Assembly (NCBI GenBank): GCA_015698045.1 | Contig: BLAL01000087.1 | Span: 1-64,000 of the forward strand | Direction: 5' to 3' | From: Rhizophagus clarus | Lineage: Eukaryota > Glomeromycota > Glomeromycetes > Glomerales > Glomeraceae | DNA: 64,000 nt | In this document: positions 50,401-61,589 of the stretch, one piece after another | How positions within the stretch are numbered: position 1 is the stretch's first letter | Layout: the number at the start of each line of letters is the position of its first letter | Made by a program: the position numbers and the translations under genes | Notes under the pieces: generated by a model | Database searches by the model: none | What the model saw: the letters and a program-made list of their open reading frames with translations, nothing else | Told to the model about the DNA's origin: nothing

Positions 50401-51661
50401 TGTTCTTGGATCAATTCATTTATCATTCGAAGTTCGTCAATTTATTTGGAGCCCAATTAGATGGATATTTGATATAAGGAAATTATTTGGTAATTAAAAT
50501 TCTTAATAATGTTAAGTCTTTTTAAGAAAAAAGTTTGGCTAAATACTTATTCATAATTAATTCATACAGATCTTAGTACATATCTTGTGCCTATTTTAAC
50601 ATCTATATGCTGGACTATTAATTATATAAATGGAGAAAGCAAAGAATACACAAAAGCCATCTCAATTTCATGTCTTTTACTTGATATAAAATTTCTACTT
50701 TTCTTTAGAGCATTTGAGTCTTTTGGGATTTATTTTGCTATTATAATAAGTGTTGCTAAAAGAATTATTTCTTTTCTTTTTATTATACTTATCATTGTAC
50801 TTGGTTTTGCACATGCATTTTTCATATTGTTAGAACCAAAATCAAACATTTCTGAAAGTAAACAAGGAAATTTAAACGATCCTAATAATCCTTGGTTACT
50901 TACAAAAAAATATCATCAAATAACAGAAGATGGAAATATCACTCCAAATGCAACCCTGATTGAAGAACCTGATAGTAACACTAATTTGTTTTCTAATTAT
51001 CCCAATTCGCTTTTTTCTATGTATTTATTTCTTACAGGTAATGTTATACTGAAAAAAAAACAAAATAATTTATTTATCCATTTATTAATAATATTTATAA
51101 TTAATAGGAGATAGAAACTCATTATCAGCGTGGTCACCAAAAGAAAACCCATTAATGATAATGTTGATGATAACATTTTCATTAGTTGTTGTTGTGTATC
51201 TTATGAATTTGTTAATCGGATTATTGAATATGGCCATTGAGACAGACAATGATCGCGCGTCTTACTTGGCACAGAAAGCATTAGTCAGTAGTGATTATAA
51301 TTAATTTTTAAAGATATAATAATTAATAATTCTGTTTTAAATTAAAATTAATTTGGCTTTTTTTGTTATTATTTTATAGATTCTCAGAGAAATTGAATTA
51401 TTTTATTTGCTTCCACATCAAAGACGTTGGAAAACTTGGTTCCCTGACATTATGTAATTATTTTTTTTTTTTAATATGTATTTTTTTTTTTTATGTGTTA
51501 AAATCTTGAAAATTATTTCTTTTTTATTTTACAGCTATTATTACGCGAATGTTGATAAAACTCGACAGACTATAAAGAAATTAAAAAATGAAGGAACCTG
51601 GAAAACAAATGGTTTTCCTGAAATGAGAGAAAATCTTTCAAAACTTGCTTTTGGAAATTAA
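47457..51661 (+). pseudogene. Ion-transport (TRP-like) channel with WD40-like N-terminus, copy B (11-bp deletion)
   Basis: Exons 47457-47940, 48021-48376, 48457-50489, 50570-51037, 51108-51283, 51380-51453 and 51535-51661 mirror copy A; exons 4-7 have identical lengths (468, 176, 74, 127). The frame is open to ELLIKP and then stops at 50215-50217. Compared with copy A, about 11 bases between CCC and CTTTTTCACG are missing near 50194. Past that point the other frame continues NNELYKTWNGEAIINFKW and all later exons are open. As it stands the product would end before the S1-S6 block, so it cannot form a pore. The N-terminal half and the additional membrane segments remain. The start could be 47457 or the ATG at 47463. 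Confidence 0.75.
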
Positions 51662-54299
51662 AGATTGGAATAAGAGAATGAAATTATAGAACTTAGTATA
51701 ACGATTCGGGGATCGGGATAAATTATAACTAATTTTTTTTTAAATCCTCTTATAATAAATTTTACCACAATACACCGATTACTGATTATAAATTTCTCGA
51801 TATTAATATACCGAAGTCATATTTATAACAACCATACGTGATAACTCTGGCCAGCATTAAATGCACAGCAATTTACTGATTAGTAAAATTTGTAAATTTT
51901 TAAATTTTATTTATTAGTTTTATAGAGATATTTTCACGTAAATAAATATACTTTTTCTTTATGGTAATTCTTTAATAATAAACATTTTTTATTAAGTTTG
52001 GTACAATAAGATCATTTGTTTTATTGAATAGTTGATATTTGATAACGACCCAAATCACCTGAACAGACGATTCATAGGTTATATTGGATTCTACCCAGGA
52101 CTTCTCAGAATGGACTTGCGGCTTCAGAACAAATGAACCAAATAGTATATGTTTATGTCATTTTGCTTTTTCTTTAAATAATATTAAAAATCGATTAACT
52201 ATTTTTGTAATCAAGATTATTCACTGCTTCTCAGTACATTCAATTTCCGCATTTGGTCAATAGCTATAAATTTACAGTACAGGCTTCTTAATTTAATTTC
52301 TTTATCATAAATTTACTATAGAGCCTATTCCTCGTAAATACTAAGGAGTGTGAGAATTTTTTTAATTTGTCATATTTGCACAAGATAAATTTTTATTACT
52401 ATCCTTTCGTATACCACTGATTTTCATGTCTATTGAACTTGGTAAAAAGATTGGATACGAAAAGTTTTCCAAATTTCTGTATCATAGTATCATATTGTCA
52501 GCTAAATAAGGCGTGTGCCTACTAGCTTGTGAATGTTTGTTTTCTAAAAGAATGATGTAACTTCTGTAAATTTCTATTTCTTTAAATTGTTACTAATTTT
52601 ATTTAAATCATAAAAAAGTTGAAAATCCAGACAACGTGGCAGTCTTAAATATCATCTGCAAAATAATTATTTTTTTTGATATTGTACATTTCTTAAACTG
52701 GAACAAGAACAGGACATTTTACTGATGCTAAAACCAAAATATCAAATGCTACAACCGTTTTATTGCTCAATTCCACATGAAATCCATATATTATGAACTT
52801 TTTTAAAAATAATAAAAATAAATCAGCTCGCATAAATTTTAAACGAGTTTTATTTCCTTTGGCACTTTTACCTTGGTTTCTACCAAGCTATGTTTTCGAA
52901 ATTATTATTGGATCTTTAATCATAATTCTACTGACATTGCTGGTATAGCGGTACTATTATGTATGCTTTTTGAGATATTATTGGGTTGATAAATATTACT
53001 AAGCCATGGAATTTCACATTTCCGTGTGTTATGATTTCATTTGAAAACTTTTATTGGGAATTGACTATTAAGTATAAACTTATTGAAATATATTGGTAGA
53101 ATTAGATGAAGGATTAAAGATTTAGACGAAGAAATTACTGAAAATTTTATACTTTATTTATTAGCTTTGAATATAGTTCGTAACTTGAAAATCTCGTAAC
53201 TTGGAATCTCGTATATACAATACTAGGGAACGGTTTTTTAAGTCCGCAGCACAAGTGCGGCTACATGAACCAATCACGTATCGCATAGAAATATATAGTC
53301 CTTCGTTACACTTCGGACTAATGAGTAATTGACCTCATTATTATATTTTATTTCCTTATAATGACATTAGAAAAATATTACTAAATCATTTTTGTAATGT
53401 AAAAAGATGATTAAAAAAAACTCAATTAAGTGTAAAAGACACGTAAAGACATATCAAAAATGATTTCGTTCCTGCTTGATCATTAACCACCTTTATTTGT
53501 GTTTCGATCTAAAAATCCAAAAATTAGGCACGTAGAGTTCACGTTGTATAAAAATGACAATTATGTTATCGACTTTCCACTTTACTAAAATCCATAATTT
53601 TTTAGATATACGATTAATCATTGCCAATAGCAAGCATTATTTAGTATCTTCTGAACCAGTAATTTTAAATTTATTATGATAATTCAAGCCTAGAAATTTC
53701 ATAAATAAATTTTATAATTTTTTAAAAATTATTTTTGACTCCTTTAATAATTCAGATGAATAAATTTATACTTTTTTATGTAATTTTTATTTAAGTATAG
53801 TAGATGTCAGATATATGGTTGCGCCTCATTGCAATGCTTCATTGATTGCGTTAATAATGATAATAGATTCAACTTCTGTGTTTTATGGTGTTACACAGGC
53901 GAAAAGGAATTTTTTTTTTATACAGTATTTTTGTGTTGGACCGCATTTTAATTGCTGTTGTAGACTCGTTTTAACTTAAAAAATTTACATTTTATATCAA
54001 GCATAAGATTGTTTTTAAAAATAATAATCATGGTTTTCTAAAATAATATACATATTATTTTTGAGATCTGCGTTTATTGATGGATTTCATCCAACCAAAT
54101 ATTCACGAAAGGAATTTTTATAAACTTTTATTAGAATCTTAAAATATATAATGATATATTTTTTTTTTAATGTTTAAAAAAAGGACTAGGTTTAAAAAGG
54201 ACTAAAACTCTAATATGTAATTAAATTTCACGTATTTTTACCCTGACTGAATACTAATTCTTGATCATTCTCTAATATTAATTTTGACTAGTAGTTACC
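51662..54299. other. Channel-family debris and non-coding DNA
   Basis: About 53590-53770 (plus strand) reads IRLIIANSKHYLVSSEP followed by NFINKFYNFLKIIF, matching the start of exon 3 of the channel genes (LMVISIDDTHYIYSN, CNNLLKFFF). About 52880-53060 resembles the membrane region of copy B. Both are strongly decayed. Confidence 0.4.
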
Positions 54300-55393
54300 A
54301 AGAGCTAATTTAAAAATGTTTTTCTTTCATTTCTGGAAAATCATTTGTTTTCCAAGTTTCTTTGTTTGTTAATTTCTTAATGATCTGACGAGTTTTATCA
54401 ACATCCGCATAATATAATTATAACTGCAAAATAATAAAAAGAAAGTTAATTTATATATACTGTAACTCATTTGGATAATTTTAATAATTTTTTAAATAAT
54501 ATATGTAAAAAATAACTACATAATGTTAGGAAACCAAGTTTTCCAACGTCTTTGATGCGGAAGCAAATAAAATTTTTCAATTTCTGTAAGAATCTATAAA
54601 ATAATGAAAAAGACCAAGTAATTTTAATTTAAAGTAGGAATTAGTTAAATCTTTAAATTAATCACAGTCATTACAGTCATTATGATTTTTGTGCTAAATA
54701 TGATGCTCGATTATTATCTACTTCAATAGTTATATTCAATAATCCGATGAACAAATTTATAAGGTAAATAACAATAACAAATAAAAATATTATCATCAAT
54801 ATTATCATTAATTTGGTGTCCACGCCGCTAAAGAGTTTCTATCTCCTACTATTAAAATTTAGTTTATAAATATTATTAATGATGGATTAATCATTAATAG
54901 ATTAATGAATTATCTTGCGTTTCTTAAGAACATTACCTGTAAGAAATAAATACGTAGAAAAAAGTGAATTAGGGTAGTTAGAAAATAAATTCATGTTATT
55001 ATTCGGTTCTTTGATCAGAGTTGCATTTTTAGTGATATTTCCATCTTCTGTCATTTGATGATATTTTTTTGTGAGTAACCAAGAATTATTGGAGCCATTC
55101 AAGTTTCTTCGTTCACTTTAGAAAAATTTGATTTTTGTTCTAACAAATAAAAAATGTAGTGCAAAACCAAGTAAACTTATAATAAGTATAATAAAAAGAA
55201 AAGTAATAACTCTTTTAGCAACACTTATTATAATAGCGAAATATAATATATTCCGAAAGATTCAAACGCTTTGAAGAAAAGTAGAAATTTATATAAAGCA
55301 AAAAAAAGACATTGAAATAAAACTTGTATGATCTGTGCTTTCTCCGTTTATGTATCAATCCAATATATAGAAGTTATAACGAGTACGAGATTA
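54300..55393 (-). pseudogene. Ion-channel fragment D (exons 4-7), truncated at an element end
   Basis: Minus-strand similarity covers exon 7 (about 54310-54425), exon 6 (about 54530-54595), exon 5 (about 54680-54845) and exon 4 (about 54945-55390, with NNSWLLTKKYHQ and SNYPNSLFSTYLFLTGN). Frames are shifted in several places. Similarity stops near 55393, close to the start of exon 4, where a sequence with CCATGGTCAAAAGT and GGGTACCCGT palindromes begins. Insertion of an element there may have removed or displaced the rest. Confidence 0.65.
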
Positions 55394-55680
55394 TGGCAAT
55401 CCGCCATGGTCAAAAGTGCGTAGTAGTATACAGCTTCATACAGCGTATACACGTTATATTTATATAGCGTGTATGCGTTGTTTTTTACGACGGGTTACCC
55501 CTGAAATTAACAGATTAACCAGTGTATGCGTCACATGTTATGGTAGGTACCCAGTTAAGTATCCGTTATAAGAAGCGGCGGTACAAGTTATATAAAACGA
55601 CGGGCATTGGTTATATGAAACAGCGGGTACCCGTTGCAAGGATAACGACCTTCAGACCCAGTTTTTTGCGCAGCTTTAGG
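55394..55680. repeat. Probable element end with subterminal palindromes
   Basis: The segment contains AGCGTATACACGTTATATTT, GCGGGTACCCGTTGCAAG and related GTAC-centred motifs in both orientations, and begins with CCATGGTCAAAAG, similar to the TIR of the 14410-18968 element (CCACTGGTCAAAAT). The opposite end was not found. Confidence 0.4.
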
Positions 55681-56568
55681 TCTTTTTTTTCCAATCTCTC
55701 TAGTAAGTGAAGTAAAATTGTTTTCATTTTTTTATCCTAACGAACATTACTAACAGTTCGTGTTATCTTTTTTTTTAAGGTCATTTTTCAAGTTTCATTG
55801 AATGCAGGAAACCAGGAAGTAAAATAAAAGCTTTCACGGTTGTGAAAAAAGCTTGCTCACCAGAATATACTTGTCCAGACTCATCAGAAATAAGAAAAAA
55901 ATCTGAAGTCAATTTCCTTTCAATAATCGGAAAGTCTTCGACATTGACTAAAAAAAAAAGTTTTGCATTGTTCCCCTAGTACGGTTGGTTTTTTAATTAT
56001 CTTATTTGATCATTTTGCTCTCCTCAGACTATGTTTAATTTCTTTATTTCCAAATCAGAGTTTGGCATTTTCAAAGACAACTAAAGAAAAAGACGTTGAT
56101 TGATTGAAAATTATTCATCCACAAAAGGATCAACTCTTTTTTTATTAAAACCATTTAAATAAACGTTGCGAGAACGTTTTTTATTACATAATCAAGTAAA
56201 TTTTTGAAACAATTAATAAAAAAATCGTTTTTTGTTAAAACAATTTTTTTTAAAAAAATCGCATTAAAAATCAAAACTGATTTAAAAAAAAACATCAAAA
56301 TCGTTTTTTGATTAGAACGATTAACGGTTTAGAAAAAAAGCATTAAACCGTTTTTTTGATTAGGATGGGTGATTAACGATTTTTTTAAAAAAGCTAAAAA
56401 TCGTTTCTTATCAAACGATTTAAAAAAAGGTGAAATCGCAAGTGGTTATTACTGTTTTTCTATTAAACATTAATAAAATGTTAAAAAATGGGGTTAACTT
56501 TTTTTTATTAACCCATTAATAAAAAATGAGCGTTTTTATTACACTATTGATAAACTATCTCGTCTCTA
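55681..56568. other. Non-coding with clustered short hairpins
   Basis: A plus-strand frame of about 58 codons at 55800-55979 follows an AATGCAG acceptor-like site and may be a lone exon. From 56150 to 56420 many AACGGTTTA/TAAACCGTT and AACGATT/AATCGTT inverted motifs occur, as expected for subterminal element repeats. Confidence 0.35.
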
Positions 56569-56714
56569 TGGAGACTGGTATCACGGTATGTGACGGTAAA
56601 ATGATTGTCGGTAAAATGACAGTTGGTAAAGTGATAGTCGGTAAAATGATAGTCGGTAAAAGACAGTCGGTAAAGTGATTGTCGATAAATGATTGTCGGT
56701 AATGTGAAGGGTCC
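56569..56714. repeat. Tandem GTCGGTAAAATGAT repeats
   Basis: About eight units of 15-16 bases run from 56590 to 56705 and end in a GTAATGTGAAGGGTCC block. The reverse complement of that end matches the start of the element at 58398 (GACCCGTTCACATTACCGAC). Confidence 0.6.
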
Positions 56715-56734
56715 TCTTTATATAATTACCCTTT

Positions 56735-56807
56735 GATGTTGCTCTTGATCTTCATGTTATTTATCTTTGAAGGGTAATTAAAGAACATGAAGATCAAGAA
56801 CAACATC
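56735..56807. repeat. Hairpin with 24-bp arms, one mismatch
   Basis: The left arm (56735-56758, core TCTTGATCTTCATGTT) and right arm (56784-56807) are reverse complements except at one base, with a 25-base loop. Similarity extends outward into ATTACC/GGTAAT. It is probably a very small inverted-repeat element. Confidence 0.65.
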
Positions 56808-57129
56808 AATGGTAATCATATTCCAAAGATCCAAAGTTGTTCTTTATTTTATGACTACTTTATTACAATTTCACTTTATTCCTTTATTCTCTTAAATAAA
56901 TGCTAACATGTTACATTTAATAATAAGGTACTAATTTATATATCATTATTAAAAGACTTATAATAATAAATTAATAAATATGAAATAAAAACTTTAGTAA
57001 CTTTCTTTTTCATATTCACAATTTTTATGTAAAAAAGCAGTAATAAATAATAAATTTCATAGTAAATAATACATTGATGTGTTAAGTACTAAAGCAAAAC
57101 AAAAGTTCCAAAGAGAACATCTATTTGTG

Positions 57130-57640
57130 ATTAGGTACCATCTAAGGTGTGAATCTTACTCCTTAAAAAAAAAATAATAAAGAAATAATGCTCCAAAATT
57201 AGAAGGAAAATAAAAAAAAAAAATCAAACCCGTTTTTTATTTATGGTTTCAAAATCCATAAACTATCCAAGCCGAAGTCCGATCCTTCTTTAAGAAAAAG
57301 AAAGGAACATTAGTGATATTCCAAAATTAAAAGAAAAAAAATTCGAACCTCCATTTTTTACTTACAATTTCAAAGTTCATAAATTATCTAAGCCGAAATC
57401 TAACAACCTCTTCCTAAAAAAAAAAAAAAAAAGAAAGAAAAAGAATATTAGTAATACTCCAAAATTTTAAAAGAGACGAATCTATAACATGCTTTTTACT
57501 TACGATTTCAAAATCCAACCTTCCTCTAAAAGAAAGAGAAGAACGTTAATAAACGTTCCTAATTAAAAATAAAGATGAAAAAAACAAAAACTCTTTCTAT
57601 TTACTTCTAACAGTTTTGAAGTTAAAATTTTGTGGCGTGA
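57130..57640 (-). other. Second micro-exon-like array, degenerate
   Basis: On the minus strand, short segments lie between acceptor and donor signals: 57504-57525 (TTTTAG before, GTAAGT after), 57366-57413 (TTTTAG before, GTAAGT after) and about 57245-57288 (TTAAAG before, donor lost). The spacers contain TTACTAAT or TCACTAAT followed by a polypyrimidine tract. A possible first exon is at about 57610-57650 and a final acceptor near 57165. Units share a frame reading about LDSLWILK, but one unit has TGA in place of TGG. Spacing is about 120-140 bases. Arrangement and spacer motifs resemble the array at 14984-15520. Confidence 0.45.
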
Positions 57641-58397
57641 CTCATGCGACATATCGTAGGCATGATAAAAAACAAAACTCCCCAAAAAAATCAAAAATAA
57701 ATTAGTGAAATGCAAAAAGAAATTTATCACAACTTGCCAAGAGAATTGGGTGAAAAGGAAAAATATATAAAAAAAAATATCCAGTGAATGAAGTAAATTT
57801 TTTTTCTATCAAAATAAAATGATCAGAAAATCTTTTAAAAAAAACAAAATCAAGCAAAAAAAAAAAGAAAAAAAAATTACCGTCGGTCATCGATTTCTGT
57901 GGCCAGAATGCAAGTATCCAAGTATACAAGGAGGACCTGTGCAAAATGGAAATTGATAAAAAAGGGGGGGGGGGAATATAAAAAAAAATATCCTTATAAA
58001 AATTAATAAGCAAAATCGGATTTCGCTATCCTAAAATGGAAGAACCATTCCCGGAGAGTTGATCGAATAAACATAAAATAAAAAAATTCTATTAAGAAAA
58101 TTGCAATCTATATTAAGAAATATAAATTTTTTTTTTTTAAAAAAAAAAAAAATATCATGCAATCTAATAGGTCAAGGGAAAAATGTTTAAAAAAGGGATA
58201 ATCTATTGATCAGAAACAATAACAATAAAATCCATCGAAATATTTCTTTTATGATGCGTATTTATTATAAAAAAACATATATGTTTACTACATAATAATC
58301 CGTTAAGCATAGACCAGGCGTAGATGAATCATGCGTTGCACAATTCAGAAATTTAGATTAACATGTAATCCTGTATAAATATCTAATAATGGTTACA
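57641..58397. other. AT-rich non-coding
   Basis: A run of nine G (57966-57974) and long A/T homopolymers are present. No gene is visible. Confidence 0.4.
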
Positions 58398-59024
58398 CGG
58401 GACCCGTTCACATTACCGACAATCGTTTTAACCGACATTTTATATAGAGAACATTATTATATTCAATTGGGCATTTTGAAATACTCTAGAATGCTTACTA
58501 ATAACAAAAAAGGTCCAAACTAATAAATCAAAAGCAAATACATTTTGTTATATAATAAACATATAAAAATCAACATGACTGCTTATCAAATATGTATAAA
58601 TAAGAGTAAATAGTTTTTAATTTACATAATGTACGGGACACATTTCTTTTATTCACGTTCGGCAAAACCCATATTAAGGTAAAAATTATATCATTAGATT
58701 CGGAGCACTAATCCGAGTATAGCGGTATAGTCTTTATTTCATTTTGATCTCTACCGAGTTTTACCGAGTTACTATCGGCAAGAAATGTGTCTCGTATATT
58801 ATGAAATCAGCTGAAAGACGAAAAAAATTTCAAACAAATAAATTACAAAAAATACAAATACAAATTTTATTTTATATATTATGGTAAAAAAAAAAAAAAT
58901 TCTTTCGTATTTTAAAAATATGTATTTTAATATTTATAACTGAAGTGGGTAGTGAAATAGTAAAATAAGTGTTTGTAAAATAAGTGTCGGTAAAATGAGA
59001 GTCGGTAAAATGTACCAGATCCGG
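58398..59024. mobile_element. 627-bp non-autonomous element with GTCGGTAAAA subterminal repeats
   Basis: The left end CGGGACCCGTTCACATTACC and the reverse complement of the right end (CCGGATCTGGTACATTTTAC, ending 59024) are related, and both lead into ACCGAC repeats. A smaller inverted-repeat element sits within it at about 58625-58803. Confidence 0.5.
58625..58803. mobile_element. Small nested inverted-repeat element (about 179 bp)
   Basis: The arms at 58625-58648 and 58780-58803 are reverse complements with two mismatches (core GGGACACATTTCTT against AAGAAATGTGTCTC). The interior contains CGGCAAAACCC and CTACCGAGTTTTACCGAGTT. The position inside the 627-bp element implies later insertion. 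Confidence 0.6.
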
Positions 59025-59501
59025 AATTATATAGTAATAAAACTCGTTTTAGAAATGATCATTGTAAATCGATCATGTGCATACAAACTAATTGTAAATT
59101 ATCTGTTATAGGAATGGAATTACTAATTTTGTTTTTGTAGATCAAATTTATAACGGGGTTTTTTTTTAATTTGGGATTTGCATAATCATATTTTGATACT
59201 TCTTTTTACTTTTTTTTTCTAGTGAAATGGTAGTACCAGCAATATAGTTAGTTACATTGTATCCTTGAGGTACGACGCGTTGGGGTTGATTATGTAATGA
59301 AATTTTTATATAAAAATTTTCGTTAATAAAGAAATGTCTCCTGAAAAGTATAGAAATGGCATTACGGTACTTACAAAAAAAGAAAATTGTGATACAGGAA
59401 AATAATTTTCACAAAATTATATGAAAAATTATGTGAATGATTTTCAATCATCGAGGAAAATACATTGGAAAACTTATTTAAAATAATTATTCCCATGAAA
59501 T

Positions 59502-59643
59502 AGAGATGTGCATGGATGCAACTTCATGCATGTGCGTATTAAAATTCGAGTAATTTTATAAATTTAAATTCATTTTGTATAAAAGAACCGCACGTGCATC
59601 ACGCACACGATATGACTCAAACATGCGCATTTTGCCCATCTCT
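59502..59643. mobile_element. Possible 142-bp MITE upstream of the cysteine-rich gene
   Basis: AGAGATGTGCATGGATGCA at the left and the reverse complement of the right end (AGAGATGGGCAAAATGCGCA) are imperfect inverted repeats. The element lies just before the TATA-like box of the gene at 59816. Confidence 0.4.
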
Positions 59644-59689
59644 GGTTTCGAATAATAAAATAAATAGTAAATCATCATGCCTGATATTT

Positions 59690-59815
59690 TATAAATAGGG
59701 CTCAGTCTATGAAAGACAAGTTCTAATATCATACTCTCTCAATACTTCTCTTTATTCACTTCTATTAACATATTTTCTCAATACTTCTCTTTATTCACAA
59801 TACATAAAAATAATC
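59690..59815 (+). promoter_or_regulatory. TATA-like box and duplicated leader of the cysteine-rich gene
   Basis: TATAAATA lies at 59690-59697, about 120 bases before the ATG at 59816. Between them a CTCAATACTTCTCTTTATTC block is present twice (about 59737 and 59778), a recent tandem duplication in the presumed 5' leader. Confidence 0.45.
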
Positions 59816-60051
59816 ATGAAATATTTTTGTAATTTGCATTATCCACGCTCTAATTGCTTCACCATTAACTCATGATGGTAATTATATCTTCATTTTTAAT
59901 AATATCAAACCATTTAATAATAATTTTTTTATTAATAGTTCGAAGGGCAAAATGTGTTCCTCTCGGTCAAGTTTGTAGAGACCATCCTGGAGCAGTGCCA
60001 CGAGAATGCTGTGATAATAATACTTGTCGCATAAAGTATTGCGGTCTCTAG
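59816..60051 (+). pseudogene. Small secreted cysteine-knot-like protein, start out of frame
   Basis: Exon 2 (59939-60051) encodes a compact domain with six cysteines spaced C-x6-C-x9-C-C-x4-C-x4-C and then stop, the pattern of knottin (inhibitor cystine knot) peptides. It follows a 61-base intron (59878-59938; GTAATT donor, TTAATAG acceptor). In the frame that joins to exon 2, exon 1 encodes a short hydrophobic stretch typical of a signal peptide (IFVICIIHALIAS). The only nearby ATG (59816-59818) is one base out of that frame and runs into a stop. So either one base was gained next to the ATG, or another start is used. Small secreted cysteine-rich proteins of symbiotic fungi often act outside the cell; its target is unknown, and nothing here shows toxicity. 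Confidence 0.55.
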
Positions 60052-60940
60052 TCGGAGTGGGTGATTTGCATGAAATTAACACTCATTCTCTTTTAATGAT
60101 TTAACGTGTGATTAATTAATTTCGATTCTACATTTCAAATGTGAAAATTTATTTTTATTTTGAGTAAATTTTGATTAAACTTCAAATAAATTATTGATAA
60201 ACAATGTAACGATAATTTGAAATTTAACAATAATATATAAATTATTTAAACATTAATTCAAATTTTAAATAAAATTAATCAAATAAATTATTGTTGTTTA
60301 CATGTAAATTACTGCTTCTCTTCCAATTTCGCGACTCTTTATCTAAGTTGTCTCAAGCTCAGCTTTCTCGAACTCGATCGAGTCCAGTTAACTTAGCTAC
60401 GAACATTTTCATCATAAATTCAAAAAGAAAGTTCACGTTTAGAATAATCTTAGAAGTTACTATTAAGAATGATATCAATTGAATATCCCAAATCTTTTTG
60501 ATATATTAAACATCTATCGGCAATCATTTTTGTGTTTTTTGATTCAGCCAATACATTTAAACATAATAAAGATGCTACAAATTCAGTTATTGAGGCGGGT
60601 CCTTGATTTGATGGTTACTGTTCTGATTCCATTGATTTTATTCACAGATGATGAAAATTTGAGGCTAGCCGTGAGGCGAAACTACGTTGACATGGCAACT
60701 TTTTCTTTTGTACTTATTTTATTGGGCTTTTATGTTTATATGTAGAGAATGAGAAACCTTCGAAAGATGAGAAAGATGAAGAACTGAAGTGACAAATGAT
60801 GAGAATGCACCGAATGATGGGAAGCATTAAAATATAAGAAAGTTAAGCCGATAAATGAAGAAGAATTTGAAAAGCAAAGGTAGATAAATGCATTTTGTAG
60901 TGGACTGATAACCTGTACAATCGCTGGGCCCACAGTTCTT
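60052..60940. other. Mostly non-coding
   Basis: A hydrophobic 88-codon frame at 60479-60745 (two possible membrane stretches) has no recognised family and no exon context. No further feature is seen. Confidence 0.35.
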
Positions 60941-61589
60941 CCCTATAAAAAATATGTGTCCGGATAATGTCCAGAAAATGTCCAGAAAAATTGTTTAAAT
61001 AATTGTCCGGAAATTCTGGACACTGTGTGTCCGGAAACTGTTCCGAAAACACTGCATTTCCGGGATATTAGGAATTTGTCCTGAAATTGTCCAGAAATGT
61101 ATTTTTGTAAAATTTGCCACAAAAGATGATCAATGGATAGATGATCATCATTATTCCTTAACCCAGAATTTTTATATCATAGATATATAGTATTTTTGCC
61201 TGCTCTGCAATTTTAATTAGTACGACAGAAAAGATTTTGAATGTCAGTTTTGTGCTTTTTGCATTTTTTTACAAAATTAATTTATCCTTTTTTGGAAATA
61301 GTATCCAGAATTTGTCCTGAACTTTTTCATGTCCGGAATTTGTCTATCTGGTTTTTTTGCTATGTCCAGAATTTGTCCAGGTTTAACTGTCTGGAATTTG
61401 TCCAAAATTTTATACCGAACAAATACTGGATGAATTCTGGACAAAGTTAGGACATGTCAAAATTTTAAGTATCAGAAGTGTGTCAGACATGTACCAAAAA
61501 AGTGGACATTTTCCGGACACATCAGATTTATTCTGGACATTTTCTGGACATTTTTGATAACATTTTCCGGACATTTATTTTTTATAGGG
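60941..61589. mobile_element. 649-bp inverted-repeat element with GTCCGGA subterminal motifs
   Basis: The left end CCCTATAAAAAATATGTGTC and the right end (reverse complement CCCTATAAAAAATAAATGTC) are inverted copies. CTT borders both sides, a possible 3-bp target duplication. GTCCGGAA, GTCCAGAA and their complements occur more than twenty times between them. No gene is visible, so it is non-autonomous. The terminal motif recurs alone at positions 1, about 258, 34242 and 38703. Confidence 0.7.

Noticed and set aside
57702..58013. 103-codon minus-strand frame with Pro and Phe runs
   Set aside because: It is driven by A and G homopolymers on the plus strand.
60479..60745. Hydrophobic 88-codon frame
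   Set aside because: Two membrane-like stretches, but no family, no splice context and an AT-rich background that gives such frames easily.
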